Of a stretch of 6,351 bases of DNA, positions 1-5,872 are shown piece after piece (position 1 is the first letter of the stretch; each line of letters opens with the position of its first letter). The stretch is from Burkholderiales bacterium (GTDB lineage: Bacteria > Pseudomonadota > Gammaproteobacteria > Burkholderiales > Usitatibacteraceae). Under the pieces are notes generated by a model that was given only the letters and a program-made list of their open reading frames with translations, made no database searches and had not been told where the DNA came from. Where the stretch lies: NCBI GenBank assembly GCA_017880705.1, contig JADGRS010000194.1, forward strand, positions 1 through 6,351, in the 5' to 3' direction. The translations under genes were made by a program, and so were the position numbers.

Positions 1-396
1 CACGGCGAGCGTCACGCCCGGGCCATACTCGGCGCGCAGCGCGCTGTAGCCGTCGAGAATCTCCGCGACGATCTCGGGAGGAAGCTCCGCGGAGGAGACG
101 ATCTCCCGGGCGCGCGCGGCGCGAGCCGAGAGATCGGCGACGTCGTCGGGCCTGAGCCCGGCGAGCGCCTCGCGCAGCGCCTCCCACGCGCCGCAGCGCG
201 CGAGCACCTCGCGGTACGCCTCGGCGGTGACCGCGAATCCGTTGGGCACGGGGATGCCGAGCGGGCGCAGCTCGCGGTACATCTCTCCGAGCGCCGCGTT
301 CTTGCCGCCGACGAGCGCGACGTCGTTCGCGGTGATCTCGGAGAAGCGCCGCGTGAATCGCGTCGCCACGATGCGGGGAAGCGGCTTGTCGTCCAT
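1..396 (-). CDS. ppsA: Phosphoenolpyruvate synthase, N-terminal part (runs off left edge)
   Basis: The visible 132 codons are the start of the ATP-binding (PPDK_N) domain of phosphoenolpyruvate synthase, a cytoplasmic enzyme that converts pyruvate, ATP and water to PEP, AMP and phosphate for gluconeogenesis. The family hallmarks are VGGKNAALGEM (residues 29-39) and GIPVPNGFAVTAEAY (47-61). The fragment ends in YGPGVTLAV, just where the family continues with the VRSSAT nucleotide-binding motif. The full protein is usually about 800 residues, so most of the gene, including the phospho-histidine and PEP-binding domains, lies outside the window. The ATG at 394-396 is preceded by AGGA (complement of 404-407) at a 7-nt spacing, and homology starts soon after it. 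It is transcribed divergently from the CBS-domain gene, with an FNR-like palindrome between them. The related pyruvate phosphate dikinase shares this domain, but the start of the protein looks like the synthase. Confidence 0.9.
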   Translation of the reverse strand, partial: MDDKPLPRIVATRFTRRFSEITANDVALVGGKNAALGEMYRELRPLGIPVPNGFAVTAEAYREVLARCGAWEALREALAGLRPDDVADLSARAARAREIVSSAELPPEIVAEILDGYSALRAEYGPGVTLAV

Positions 397-441
397 GGAG
401 TGTTCCTGCAGCGGCTCGCCATCGCGGCGACCCTCGATGCC

Positions 442-447
442 ACCCTA
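442..447 (-). promoter_or_regulatory. Possible -10 element of the ppsA promoter
   Basis: The minus strand reads TAGGGT, which matches TATAAT only at T1, A2 and T6, the three most conserved positions. It is proposed solely because of its position: it begins 28.5 bp downstream of the centre of the FNR-like palindrome, as expected at a class II activated promoter, where a poor core promoter is normal. The same spacing occurs in front of the aldehyde oxidoreductase operon. Confidence 0.3.
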
Positions 448-468
448 ATCCCCGCGCCCGCGCCGGGA

Positions 469-482
469 TTGACGGCGATCAA
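469..482. promoter_or_regulatory. FNR/Anr-type operator in the ppsA-CBS divergent promoter
   Basis: The sequence TTGAC-GGCG-ATCAA matches the FNR/Anr/FixK consensus TTGAT-N4-ATCAA at 9 of 10 specified bases, the only deviation being C for T at the fifth position. Its centre is 475.5. On the minus strand the hexamer TAGGGT begins 28.5 bp away from the centre, predicting a ppsA transcript start near 435 and a leader of about 38 nt, which resembles class II activation (site centred about 41 bp upstream of the start). Towards the CBS gene the equivalent hexamer CAACAT (504-509) is weak and would leave a leader of only about 11 nt, so control in that direction is less clear. The half-sites fit FNR rather than the TGTGA half-site of CRP. 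Confidence 0.55.
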
Positions 483-527
483 CGGAGCGCGCGGGCGGCG
501 GCGCAACATCCCTGAAAGGAGGATTCC

Positions 528-995
528 ATGAAAGTCGACCGGATCTATACGCGTAACGCGATCGGGATTTCCCGTGGGGACACGCTCCAGGAAGCGGCGG
601 CGGCCATGCGCCGCTTCCACGTCGGATCGCTCCTCGTATTCGAGAAATCCGAGGGACGGGCCGAGCTCGTCGGCATCGTCACGGACCGCGACCTGGTCCT
701 CCTCGCGATGGCCGATGGCCTCGACGCCGCGAAGGTGGCCGTCGAGAAGGTGATGACGCCCGTGGTCGCCTCGGTCCCCGAGGGGGCGGACATCCTCGAG
801 GCGCTCGAGCGGATGCGCGGGGCGGGCGTGCGCCGCCTGCTCGTGACGACGGAGCGCGGCGATCCCGCGGGAGTCGTCGCGATCGACGACATCGTCGACG
901 GGCTCGCCGCGGAGCTCGCGAGCGCCTCGGCGCTGATGAAGACGGAGATCCACAGGGAAATCGCCGAGTTCGACGGCCCGCGCGCCGCCGCCTAG
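528..995 (+). CDS. Stand-alone two-CBS-domain protein
   Basis: This 155-residue protein consists almost entirely of a CBS-domain pair (Bateman module). The first repeat is at roughly residues 8-64, with GIVTDRDL at 49-56. The second, roughly 74-130, opens with VMTPVVASV (75-83) and ends in GVVAIDDIVD (115-124). Such pairs usually bind adenine nucleotides and sense energy charge, but no ligand can be assigned from sequence. There is no signal peptide, membrane segment or fused catalytic domain; the short C-terminal tail (131-155) is helical-looking and ends in RAAA. A strong Shine-Dalgarno AAAGGAGG (515-522), 5 nt before the ATG, fixes the start. The gene is divergent from phosphoenolpyruvate synthase and shares its FNR-like intergenic site. 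Small proteins of this design, such as mycobacterial Hrp1 (Rv2626c), are known hypoxia-response proteins; a similar role here is inferred from context. Confidence 0.9.
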   Translation: MKVDRIYTRNAIGISRGDTLQEAAAAMRRFHVGSLLVFEKSEGRAELVGIVTDRDLVLLAMADGLDAAKVAVEKVMTPVVASVPEGADILEALERMRGAGVRRLLVTTERGDPAGVVAIDDIVDGLAAELASASALMKTEIHREIAEFDGPRAAA

Positions 996-1013
996 GCGAT
1001 CGCGTCAAGCCTG

Positions 1014-1041
1014 GCTCCCGGATGAGGCGCCGGGCGGGAGC
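1014..1041 (+). terminator. GC-rich hairpin after the CBS gene, weak terminator candidate
   Basis: GCTCCCG (1014-1020) is perfectly complementary to CGGGAGC (1035-1041), giving a 7-bp stem with a 14-nt loop, 18 bp after the CBS stop codon. A competing inner pairing is CCCGG (1017-1021) with CCGGG (1030-1034). No T-run follows, so it is not a classical intrinsic terminator. In DNA this GC-rich such stems also arise by chance. Confidence 0.3.
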
Positions 1042-1076
1042 GTTGGCGGCCGTCCGCTGCCGCTTGTGGCGCGCGA

Positions 1077-1090
1077 ATGATCCAGATCAA
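1077..1090. promoter_or_regulatory. FNR/Anr-type operator upstream of the aldehyde oxidoreductase operon
   Basis: ATGAT-CCAG-ATCAA matches the consensus TTGAT-N4-ATCAA at 9 of 10 specified bases (A for T at the first position) and contains the full core TGAT-N4-ATCA. Its centre, 1083.5, is 28.5 bp from the first base of the hexamer TACGTT at 1112, predicting a transcript start near 1124 and a leader of about 32 nt before the operon's first ATG. This fits activation by an FNR-family regulator from a class II position. Which member of the family (FNR, Anr, Dnr, FixK) binds cannot be told from the site alone. Confidence 0.6.
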
Positions 1091-1111
1091 GACGCGTCGC
1101 GGCGCAGGGGC

Positions 1112-1117
1112 TACGTT
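1112..1117 (+). promoter_or_regulatory. Possible -10 element of the aldehyde oxidoreductase operon
   Basis: TACGTT matches TATAAT at T1, A2 and T6 only. It is proposed for its position relative to the FNR-like palindrome, identical to that seen on the ppsA side. The overlapping GATAAC (1119-1124) matches four of six bases but would place the operator centre about 48 bp from the start, a poorer fit to class II geometry. Confidence 0.3.
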
Positions 1118-1155
1118 CGATAACGCGCTTCGGCAGGCGCGCGGCGAAAGGCACC

Positions 1156-1749
1156 ATGGCAGACGCAATCACGCGGCGCGATTTTCTCAAGGGAACGGGC
1201 GCGGCCCTCACCGGCGCCGCAGTCCCGGGGACCGCGGCGCGTGCGGCGGCGAGCCCGCCGGCGACGATCGGCGCCGTCCCGGGCCCCCTATCGGCCACAT
1301 TCGACGTGAACGGCGTGCGGCGCGCGGTCGCGTTCGAGCCGCAAGCGACGCTCGCCGAAGTCCTGCGCGGCCCGCTCGATCTCACCGGAACGAAGATCGG
1401 CTGCGACCGCGGCGCGTGTTCCGCGTGCACCGTCTGGGTCGATCGCGTTCCCGTGGCCTCCTGCATGATGCTCGCCGTGGACGTGGGCGAGCGAAAGATC
1501 GTCACGATCGAGGGGCTCGCCACCGGTGACACTCTCCATCCCGTGCAGTCCGCCTTCATCGCGCACGACGCCATCCAGTGCGGATTCTGCACGCCGGGCC
1601 TCGTGATGAGCTGCGCGGCGCTTCTCGCGACCACCCGCGATCCCTCACGGGACGACGTGAAGGCCGCGATCAGCGGCCACCTTTGCCGCTGCGGCACCTA
1701 CCCTCACGTGATCGCCGCGACGCTCGACGCCGCCAAGGCCGGAGGCTGA
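1156..1749 (+). CDS. Tat-exported [2Fe-2S] subunit of a PaoABC-like molybdenum aldehyde oxidoreductase
   Basis: This 197-residue protein is the small electron-transfer subunit of a xanthine oxidase-family enzyme. It opens with a Tat signal, TRRDFLKG (residues 6-13), a hydrophobic stretch and an Ala-rich cleavage region near residue 30. A ferredoxin-like domain follows, with cluster ligands C83, C88, C91 and C103, then an all-helical [2Fe-2S] domain with C142, C145, C177 and C179 (CGFCTPG and CRCG). It should pass electrons from the molybdenum centre to the FAD subunit in the periplasm. The signal and architecture match E. coli PaoA (YagT). GAAAGG (1146-1151), only 4 nt from the ATG, is a modest ribosome site, and the Tat motif confirms the start. 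A possible FNR-type promoter lies upstream, and the stop is 2 nt from the next gene. The substrate is not determined by this subunit. Confidence 0.92.
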   Translation: MADAITRRDFLKGTGAALTGAAVPGTAARAAASPPATIGAVPGPLSATFDVNGVRRAVAFEPQATLAEVLRGPLDLTGTKIGCDRGACSACTVWVDRVPVASCMMLAVDVGERKIVTIEGLATGDTLHPVQSAFIAHDAIQCGFCTPGLVMSCAALLATTRDPSRDDVKAAISGHLCRCGTYPHVIAATLDAAKAGG

Positions 1750-1751
1750 AG

Positions 1752-4127
1752 ATGGCGCGCGAAGACCCGCAACTTCGCAAGTACCCCTCGGGCATCGACC
1801 CCGCGGCGCTGGGCGAGGTGGAGCGTAACGTGCCCGCCGGAGAGGCGCCGCCGCTGGCGCCGAACGCCGATCTCGCGTGGATCGGAAAGTCGGTGGCGCG
1901 GATCAACGGCCGTGCGAAGGTGACCGGCGCGGCGCGCTTCACGGTCGACGTGAAGCTGCCCGGCATGTTGCACGCGCGCCTCGCGCGATCGCCTTACCCC
2001 CACGCGCGCCTGGCTTCGCTCGATCTCTCGATGGCGCGGCTCCACCCGGGGGTTCGCGCCGCGCTGCCGATCAACGAGACGGTGGGGCGGGCGGTGGAGA
2101 CGGCGGCGGAAGGAAAGCCTCCTTCGACGCGACGCGTCCTCTATGTCGGCGACATCGTGGCCGGAGTGGCCGCCGCCACGCCGGAGGCGGCGCAGGAGGC
2201 ATTGCGCCTCGTTCGCGCCGAGTACGAACCCCTGCCCTTCGTGACGGACCTCGAGACCGCGCGCGTCGACGGCGCGCCGCAGGTGTTCGACGGGCGGGTG
2301 CGCGGGGGCGGCTTCACGGATGGCATGGCCGCCGCCGCGGGGATTGCGCAACGCGGCAATGTGCGCGGGCCCAACACCTCGGGCTCGCGGGGCGACGCCA
2401 TCGCGGGCCTCGCGCAGGCCGACGTGGTCGTCGAGGGGGAATTTCGCACCCAGGTACAGACCCACTGCTGCCTCGAGACCCACGCCGTCGTCGCGGATTG
2501 GCGAGCCGATGGACTTACCGTGTACATGTCGACGCAGTACACGGCCGGCGTGCGCAGCGAGCTTGCGCATGCCTTCGGATTGCCGCTGAGCGCCGTGCGC
2601 GTCGTGGTCGACGCGATGGGAGGCGGCTTCGGCTCCAAGTCGGGCGCCGGCAACTACGTGCGCGCGGCGGTGGCCCTGTCGCGCGAGGCGCGCGCGCCGG
2701 TGCGGCTCGTGCTCGATCGCCGCGAGGAGCATCTCGACAGCGGCAACCGCCCGGCCACGGTGCAACGCTTGCGCGTCGGCGCGCGCCGCGACGGAACGCT
2801 CACGGCCATCGCCCTCGACACCTATGGGACCGCGGGAGTGACGCTGGGCGCGGGCGTCGGAAACTTTGCCCAGTCGATCTATGACTGCGCGAATTTCGCG
2901 ATCGCGCAATCCGACGTATTCATCAACGCGGGCCCGGCCAGCGCCATGCGGGCGCCGGGCAACGTGCAGGGCGCCTATGCGCTCGAGCAGATGATCGACG
3001 AATTGGCCGAGAAGCTCTCCATGGATCCGCTCGCGCTGCGCGACCGCATCGATCCGAGCGCGGTGCGCCGAGAGGAAAGGCGCGCAGGCGCCGAGCGCTT
3101 CGGCTGGAGCCGGCGGCGCGCGCCCGGATTCGATTCCGGTCCGGTCAAGCGCGGCATCGGCATGGCGCAATCCTATTGGGGCGCCAACGTGCACACGAAC
3201 GCCTCGTGCGAGGTGCGCATCCTGCGCGATGGCTCCGTCGAGCTCCTCTCCAGCGTCCAGGACATCGGCACGGGCATCGGCACGGTGCTCGCGCAGGTCG
3301 TCGCCGAGGAGCTGGGGCTGCGGCCCGAGGAGATCGCGATCCGCATCGGCGACACCGATTTCCCCGCCGGGCCCCCGTCGTACGGAAGCCTCACCACGGC
3401 GTCGATCACGCCGCCCGCGCGCAACGCCGCGCACCGCGCGCTGCGCAAGCTCTTCGACGCGGTCGCCCCCGCGCTGGACGCGGCGCCCGAGAGTCTCGTC
3501 GCGCGCGCCGGTCGCATCGCCACCGCCGACAATGCGCGCAGCGTCTCCTTCCGCGAAGCGGCCGCGCATCTGCGCACCGAAAGCATCGGCGCGGTGGCGA
3601 GCCGCTCGGACGACTATGGCGGCTTCGGCCGCAAGATGGGCGACATGGCCTCGGCGAAGAGCGCGCTCGGCGGCGTGCAGTTCGCGCAAGTCGCGGTCGA
3701 CGTCGAGACCGGCATCGTGCGCGTGGAGCGGATCGTGGCGGCGCAGGACTGCGGGCGTCCGATGAATCCGCGCCAGATCGAAAGCCAGGTGCACGGCGGC
3801 GTGCTGATGGGCGTGTCGTACGCGCTCTACGAAGAGCGCATCCTCGACCGGCACACGGGGCACGTGCTCAACGCCGATCTCGAGCACTACAAGATCGCGC
3901 GGTCGCGCGAAACGCCCGAGATCGAGATGGTGCTTCTCGAGAATTACCAGGGCACGAGCGCCACCGACGCCTACGGCATCGCGGAGCCCTCGAACATCGC
4001 CACCGCGCCTGCGATCGCCAACGCGGTGTACAACGCGATCGGCGTTCGCGTTCACCGCTTGCCGATGACTCCGTCGACGATCCTCGCCGCGCTCGGCCGC
4101 ATGCCGGCGGGGAGCGCGCTCCCATGA
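1752..4127 (+). CDS. Molybdopterin-binding catalytic subunit of a PaoABC-like aldehyde oxidoreductase
   Basis: This 791-residue protein is the large catalytic subunit of the xanthine oxidase family; it binds a molybdopterin cofactor and hydroxylates or oxidises the substrate with oxygen from water. The aldehyde oxidase/xanthine dehydrogenase 'hammerhead' domain begins near residue 50. Molybdenum-domain motifs follow: THCCLETHAVV (237-247), GGGFGSK (290-296), AMRAPGNVQG (398-407), QDIGTGIGTVLAQ (503-515) and QDCGRPMNPRQIE (665-677). E745 in YGIAEP is the likely active-site base; the usual Gly before it is Ala. There is no signal peptide, so export presumably depends on the small subunit, as in E. 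coli PaoABC. GGAGG (1741-1745), 6 nt before the ATG, fixes the start, and the stop overlaps the next gene by 4 nt. An aldehyde is the likeliest substrate by resemblance to PaoC (YagR); an isoquinoline-type heterocycle is possible. Confidence 0.92.
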   Translation: MAREDPQLRKYPSGIDPAALGEVERNVPAGEAPPLAPNADLAWIGKSVARINGRAKVTGAARFTVDVKLPGMLHARLARSPYPHARLASLDLSMARLHPGVRAALPINETVGRAVETAAEGKPPSTRRVLYVGDIVAGVAAATPEAAQEALRLVRAEYEPLPFVTDLETARVDGAPQVFDGRVRGGGFTDGMAAAAGIAQRGNVRGPNTSGSRGDAIAGLAQADVVVEGEFRTQVQTHCCLETHAVVADWRADGLTVYMSTQYTAGVRSELAHAFGLPLSAVRVVVDAMGGGFGSKSGAGNYVRAAVALSREARAPVRLVLDRREEHLDSGNRPATVQRLRVGARRDGTLTAIALDTYGTAGVTLGAGVGNFAQSIYDCANFAIAQSDVFINAGPASAMRAPGNVQGAYALEQMIDELAEKLSMDPLALRDRIDPSAVRREERRAGAERFGWSRRRAPGFDSGPVKRGIGMAQSYWGANVHTNASCEVRILRDGSVELLSSVQDIGTGIGTVLAQVVAEELGLRPEEIAIRIGDTDFPAGPPSYGSLTTASITPPARNAAHRALRKLFDAVAPALDAAPESLVARAGRIATADNARSVSFREAAAHLRTESIGAVASRSDDYGGFGRKMGDMASAKSALGGVQFAQVAVDVETGIVRVERIVAAQDCGRPMNPRQIESQVHGGVLMGVSYALYEERILDRHTGHVLNADLEHYKIARSRETPEIEMVLLENYQGTSATDAYGIAEPSNIATAPAIANAVYNAIGVRVHRLPMTPSTILAALGRMPAGSALP

Positions 4128-5155
4128 AGCGCTTCGAATTGATTTCCGCAGCCGACGTGCCCGCGGCGGCGCAGGCGAGATCGGTCACCGTCGCCGATGC
4201 GATGCGCACGAAGGGCGGCCGGCCCGCGACCGACGCCGTGGTCCTGAAGGCGGGCGGCATCGACCTGCTCGACCTGATGAAGGAGGGCTTGCTCGAGCCG
4301 GGACGCATCGTGAACTTGCGCGACATCCCCGAGCTCGCGCGAATCAGCGAAGAGCCCGACGGCACGCTACGCATCGGCTCGATGGTGACGCTCGCGCAGC
4401 TCGCCGCGGACCCGGCGGTGCGCGCGCGCCACGCCGCACTCGCGGATGCCGCGGGACGCTCCGCGAGCCCGCAGATCCGGCACGTGGCGACGATCGGCGG
4501 CAACCTCCTCCAGCGGCCGCGTTGCTGGTATTTCCGCTCGCTGCATCATCACTGCGCGCGCAAGGGCGGGACGACCTGTTTCGCCTTTGCCGGCGAGAAC
4601 CAGCATCACGCGATCTTCGGCCATGACGGCTGCGCCATCGTGCATCCCTCGACCGCCGCGACGGCCCTGGTCGCGTTCAACGCGAGTGTCGAGCTCTTCG
4701 CCGCGAAACGAGGCACGCGCGTCGTCGCGCTCGAGAAGTTCTTCCTCGGGCCCAGTCAGGACCTCTCGCGCGAGAACGATCTCAAGTCGGGCGAGATCCT
4801 CACCGCCGTGGTGCTGCCGCCGGCGAGGCCCGGCATGCGCTCCGCGCACCTGAGGCAGGGCGAGCTGGAATCCTTCGATTGGCCGATCGCCGACGTGGCG
4901 GTGGTGATCGAGGTGGAACCGAATGGCGTCTGCCGGCGCGCCTCGGTGGTCCTCGGCGCCGCGGCACCCGTCCCGTATCGGGCGAAGGGCGCGGAGGCCG
5001 CGCTCGTGGGCAAGCGCATCTCGGAGGACGCCGCCCGCGGCGCGGCAGTCGCGGCGATCGCCGGCGCCGCGCCCCTCGGCAAGAATGCCTACAAGGTGCC
5101 GGTCTTCGAGGCGCTCGTGAGAAGGGCGATCCTCGACACGGCGAGAACCGCATGA
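4124..5155 (+). CDS. FAD-binding subunit with [4Fe-4S] insertion, PaoB-like
   Basis: This 343-residue protein is the flavin subunit (CoxM/XdhB-type fold) that takes electrons from the [2Fe-2S] subunit and hands them to the final acceptor. The FAD-binding motifs are AGGIDLLD (residues 43-50, usually AGGTD) and ATIGGNLLQ (122-130). Directly after lies a loop with C134, C144, C152 and C170, matching the extra [4Fe-4S] cluster segment of PaoB (YagS); 4-hydroxybenzoyl-CoA reductase also carries an extra [4Fe-4S] cluster on its flavin subunit, while ordinary xanthine dehydrogenases lack it. The C-terminal domain (about 230-343) contains the family's VVLGAAAPVPYRA stretch. No signal peptide is seen. 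The ATG overlaps the stop of the catalytic subunit in ATGA, suggesting translational coupling; there is no strong Shine-Dalgarno of its own. The next gene starts after 38 nt. The order FeS-Mo-FAD differs from FeS-FAD-Mo in E. coli paoABC. Confidence 0.9.
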   Translation: MKRFELISAADVPAAAQARSVTVADAMRTKGGRPATDAVVLKAGGIDLLDLMKEGLLEPGRIVNLRDIPELARISEEPDGTLRIGSMVTLAQLAADPAVRARHAALADAAGRSASPQIRHVATIGGNLLQRPRCWYFRSLHHHCARKGGTTCFAFAGENQHHAIFGHDGCAIVHPSTAATALVAFNASVELFAAKRGTRVVALEKFFLGPSQDLSRENDLKSGEILTAVVLPPARPGMRSAHLRQGELESFDWPIADVAVVIEVEPNGVCRRASVVLGAAAPVPYRAKGAEAALVGKRISEDAARGAAVAAIAGAAPLGKNAYKVPVFEALVRRAILDTARTA

Positions 5156-5178
5156 GCAGGAAAGCCACGCCCGTTGAC

Positions 5179-5186
5179 GAAGGAGG
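5179..5186 (+). promoter_or_regulatory. Strong ribosome binding site that sets the start of the exported nitroreductase
   Basis: GAAGGAGG ends 7 nt before the ATG at 5194. It decides between this start, which puts a twin-arginine signal at the very N-terminus, and an in-frame ATG at 5152 that overlaps the previous stop codon but would place 14 extra residues before the signal. Confidence 0.75.
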
Positions 5187-5193
5187 CAGGACC

Positions 5194-5841
5194 ATGACAC
5201 GAAGAGAAGCGAATGCCACATTGCTTGCCGGCGCAGCGCTGGCGGCCATGCCGGGTGTTGCTCTTGCGCAGACGACGAGAGCGCTCCCCGCGCCGCGAAA
5301 GGACGCGGGCAAGCCGCTCATGCAATCGCTTCAGTTGCGCCGCTCGACCCGCGAGTTTTCGCCGCGAGCGCTGCCGCCCCAGGTGCTCTCCGAGGTGTTG
5401 TGGGCGGCCTACGGCGTCAACCGCCCGAGCGGCGATCGCACCGCGCCTTACTGGCGCCACATCATGGTGGTGGACGTCTATGCGGCGATGGCCGACGGCG
5501 TGTGGCTGTACGACCCGAAGGCGCATGCGTTGATCCCGCATCTCGCCGGCGACATCCGCGCGCAGACGGGCCAGCAGGACTTCGTCGGCGCCGCGCCGCT
5601 GAACCTCGTGTACGTGGTGCACGGCGAGCGGATGACGGACATCGCCTCCGAGGAGCGGCGCTTGTACGGATCGGTCGATGCCGCGTTCGCCGGGCAAAAC
5701 GTGTATCTCTACTGCGCGTCCGAAGGTCTCGCCACCGTATTCCGCGGCGCCGTGGACACGGCGAAGCTGGGCCGGGCCATGAGGCTCGAAGACGGGCAGT
5801 TCGTCACCTTCGCGCAGACGGTGGGATACCCGCCGGCCTGA
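5194..5841 (+). CDS. Exported (Tat-type signal) nitroreductase-family flavoprotein
   Basis: The 215-residue product starts with a likely Tat signal: R3-R4, a hydrophobic segment (about 7-22) and an ALA-Q cleavage site after A25. The signal is imperfect, because the Phe usually found two residues after the arginines is absent. The mature part is a nitroreductase fold of the SagB-like type, with RRSTREF (49-55) as the FMN phosphate-binding start, LWAAYGVNRPSG (69-80), APLNLVYVV (134-142) and an ASEGLATVFRG helix (175-185). Members use FMN and reduce nitro groups, quinones or other acceptors, but the substrate is unknown. An FMN protein loaded in the cytoplasm would need Tat export, which agrees with the signal. 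It follows the FAD subunit by 38 nt in the same direction and is probably the last gene of the operon. A role with the aldehyde oxidoreductase is inferred only from this linkage. Confidence 0.82.
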   Translation: MTRREANATLLAGAALAAMPGVALAQTTRALPAPRKDAGKPLMQSLQLRRSTREFSPRALPPQVLSEVLWAAYGVNRPSGDRTAPYWRHIMVVDVYAAMADGVWLYDPKAHALIPHLAGDIRAQTGQQDFVGAAPLNLVYVVHGERMTDIASEERRLYGSVDAAFAGQNVYLYCASEGLATVFRGAVDTAKLGRAMRLEDGQFVTFAQTVGYPPA

Positions 5842-5872
5842 TCCGCGATTCGACGTTTCCGCGCACGCCGGG
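5842..5872. other. Short convergent intergenic gap
   Basis: The gap of 31 bp separates the stop codons of two convergent nitroreductase-family genes. No clear hairpin with a T-run was found, so a bidirectional intrinsic terminator is not visible here. Confidence 0.5.

Larger units (their letters stand above)
397..527. promoter_or_regulatory. Divergent intergenic/promoter region between ppsA and the CBS gene
   Basis: This 131-bp gap separates two divergently transcribed genes and must hold both promoters. It contains an FNR-type palindrome at 469-482, a minus-strand hexamer TAGGGT (complement of 442-447) at a position suitable for a ppsA -10 element, and the Shine-Dalgarno sequences of both genes. 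TTGACG at 469-474 also resembles a -35 box facing the CBS gene, but no convincing TATAAT follows 16-18 bp later. No small gene or RNA was recognised in it. Confidence 0.6.
996..1155. promoter_or_regulatory. Intergenic region upstream of the aldehyde oxidoreductase operon
   Basis: This 160-bp gap lies between the CBS gene and the operon. Its first part holds a GC-rich hairpin (1014-1041). Its second part holds an FNR-type palindrome (1077-1090) and a possible -10 hexamer (1112-1117). No convincing small coding sequence or structured RNA was seen. The gap is long compared with the spacings inside the operon, which supports a separate promoter here. Confidence 0.6.

Noticed and set aside
469..482. 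Reading the palindrome as a CRP site.
   Set aside because: CRP half-sites are TGTGA with a 6-bp spacer; the TTGA(T) half-sites with a 4-bp spacer fit FNR-type regulators.
12..953. A 313-codon minus-strand open frame across ppsA and the CBS gene.
   Set aside because: It is a shadow frame. The true minus-strand gene is in a different frame (394-396 start) and the CBS gene is clearly on the plus strand.
1578..1751. Upstream extension of the molybdopterin subunit open frame inside the FeS gene.
   Set aside because: The extension is Arg-rich shadow sequence, while ATG 1752 has GGAGG at an ideal distance and immediately follows the FeS stop codon.
1704..4055. A 783-codon open frame antisense to the molybdopterin subunit.
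   Set aside because: Its product is a low-complexity run of Arg, His, Ala and Gly typical of antisense frames in GC-rich DNA. The opposite strand encodes a full set of conserved family motifs.
5152..5193. In-frame ATG at 5152 overlapping the FAD subunit stop (ATGA) as start of the nitroreductase.
   Set aside because: It would bury the twin-arginine signal behind 14 extra residues and has no strong Shine-Dalgarno, whereas ATG 5194 follows GAAGGAGG.
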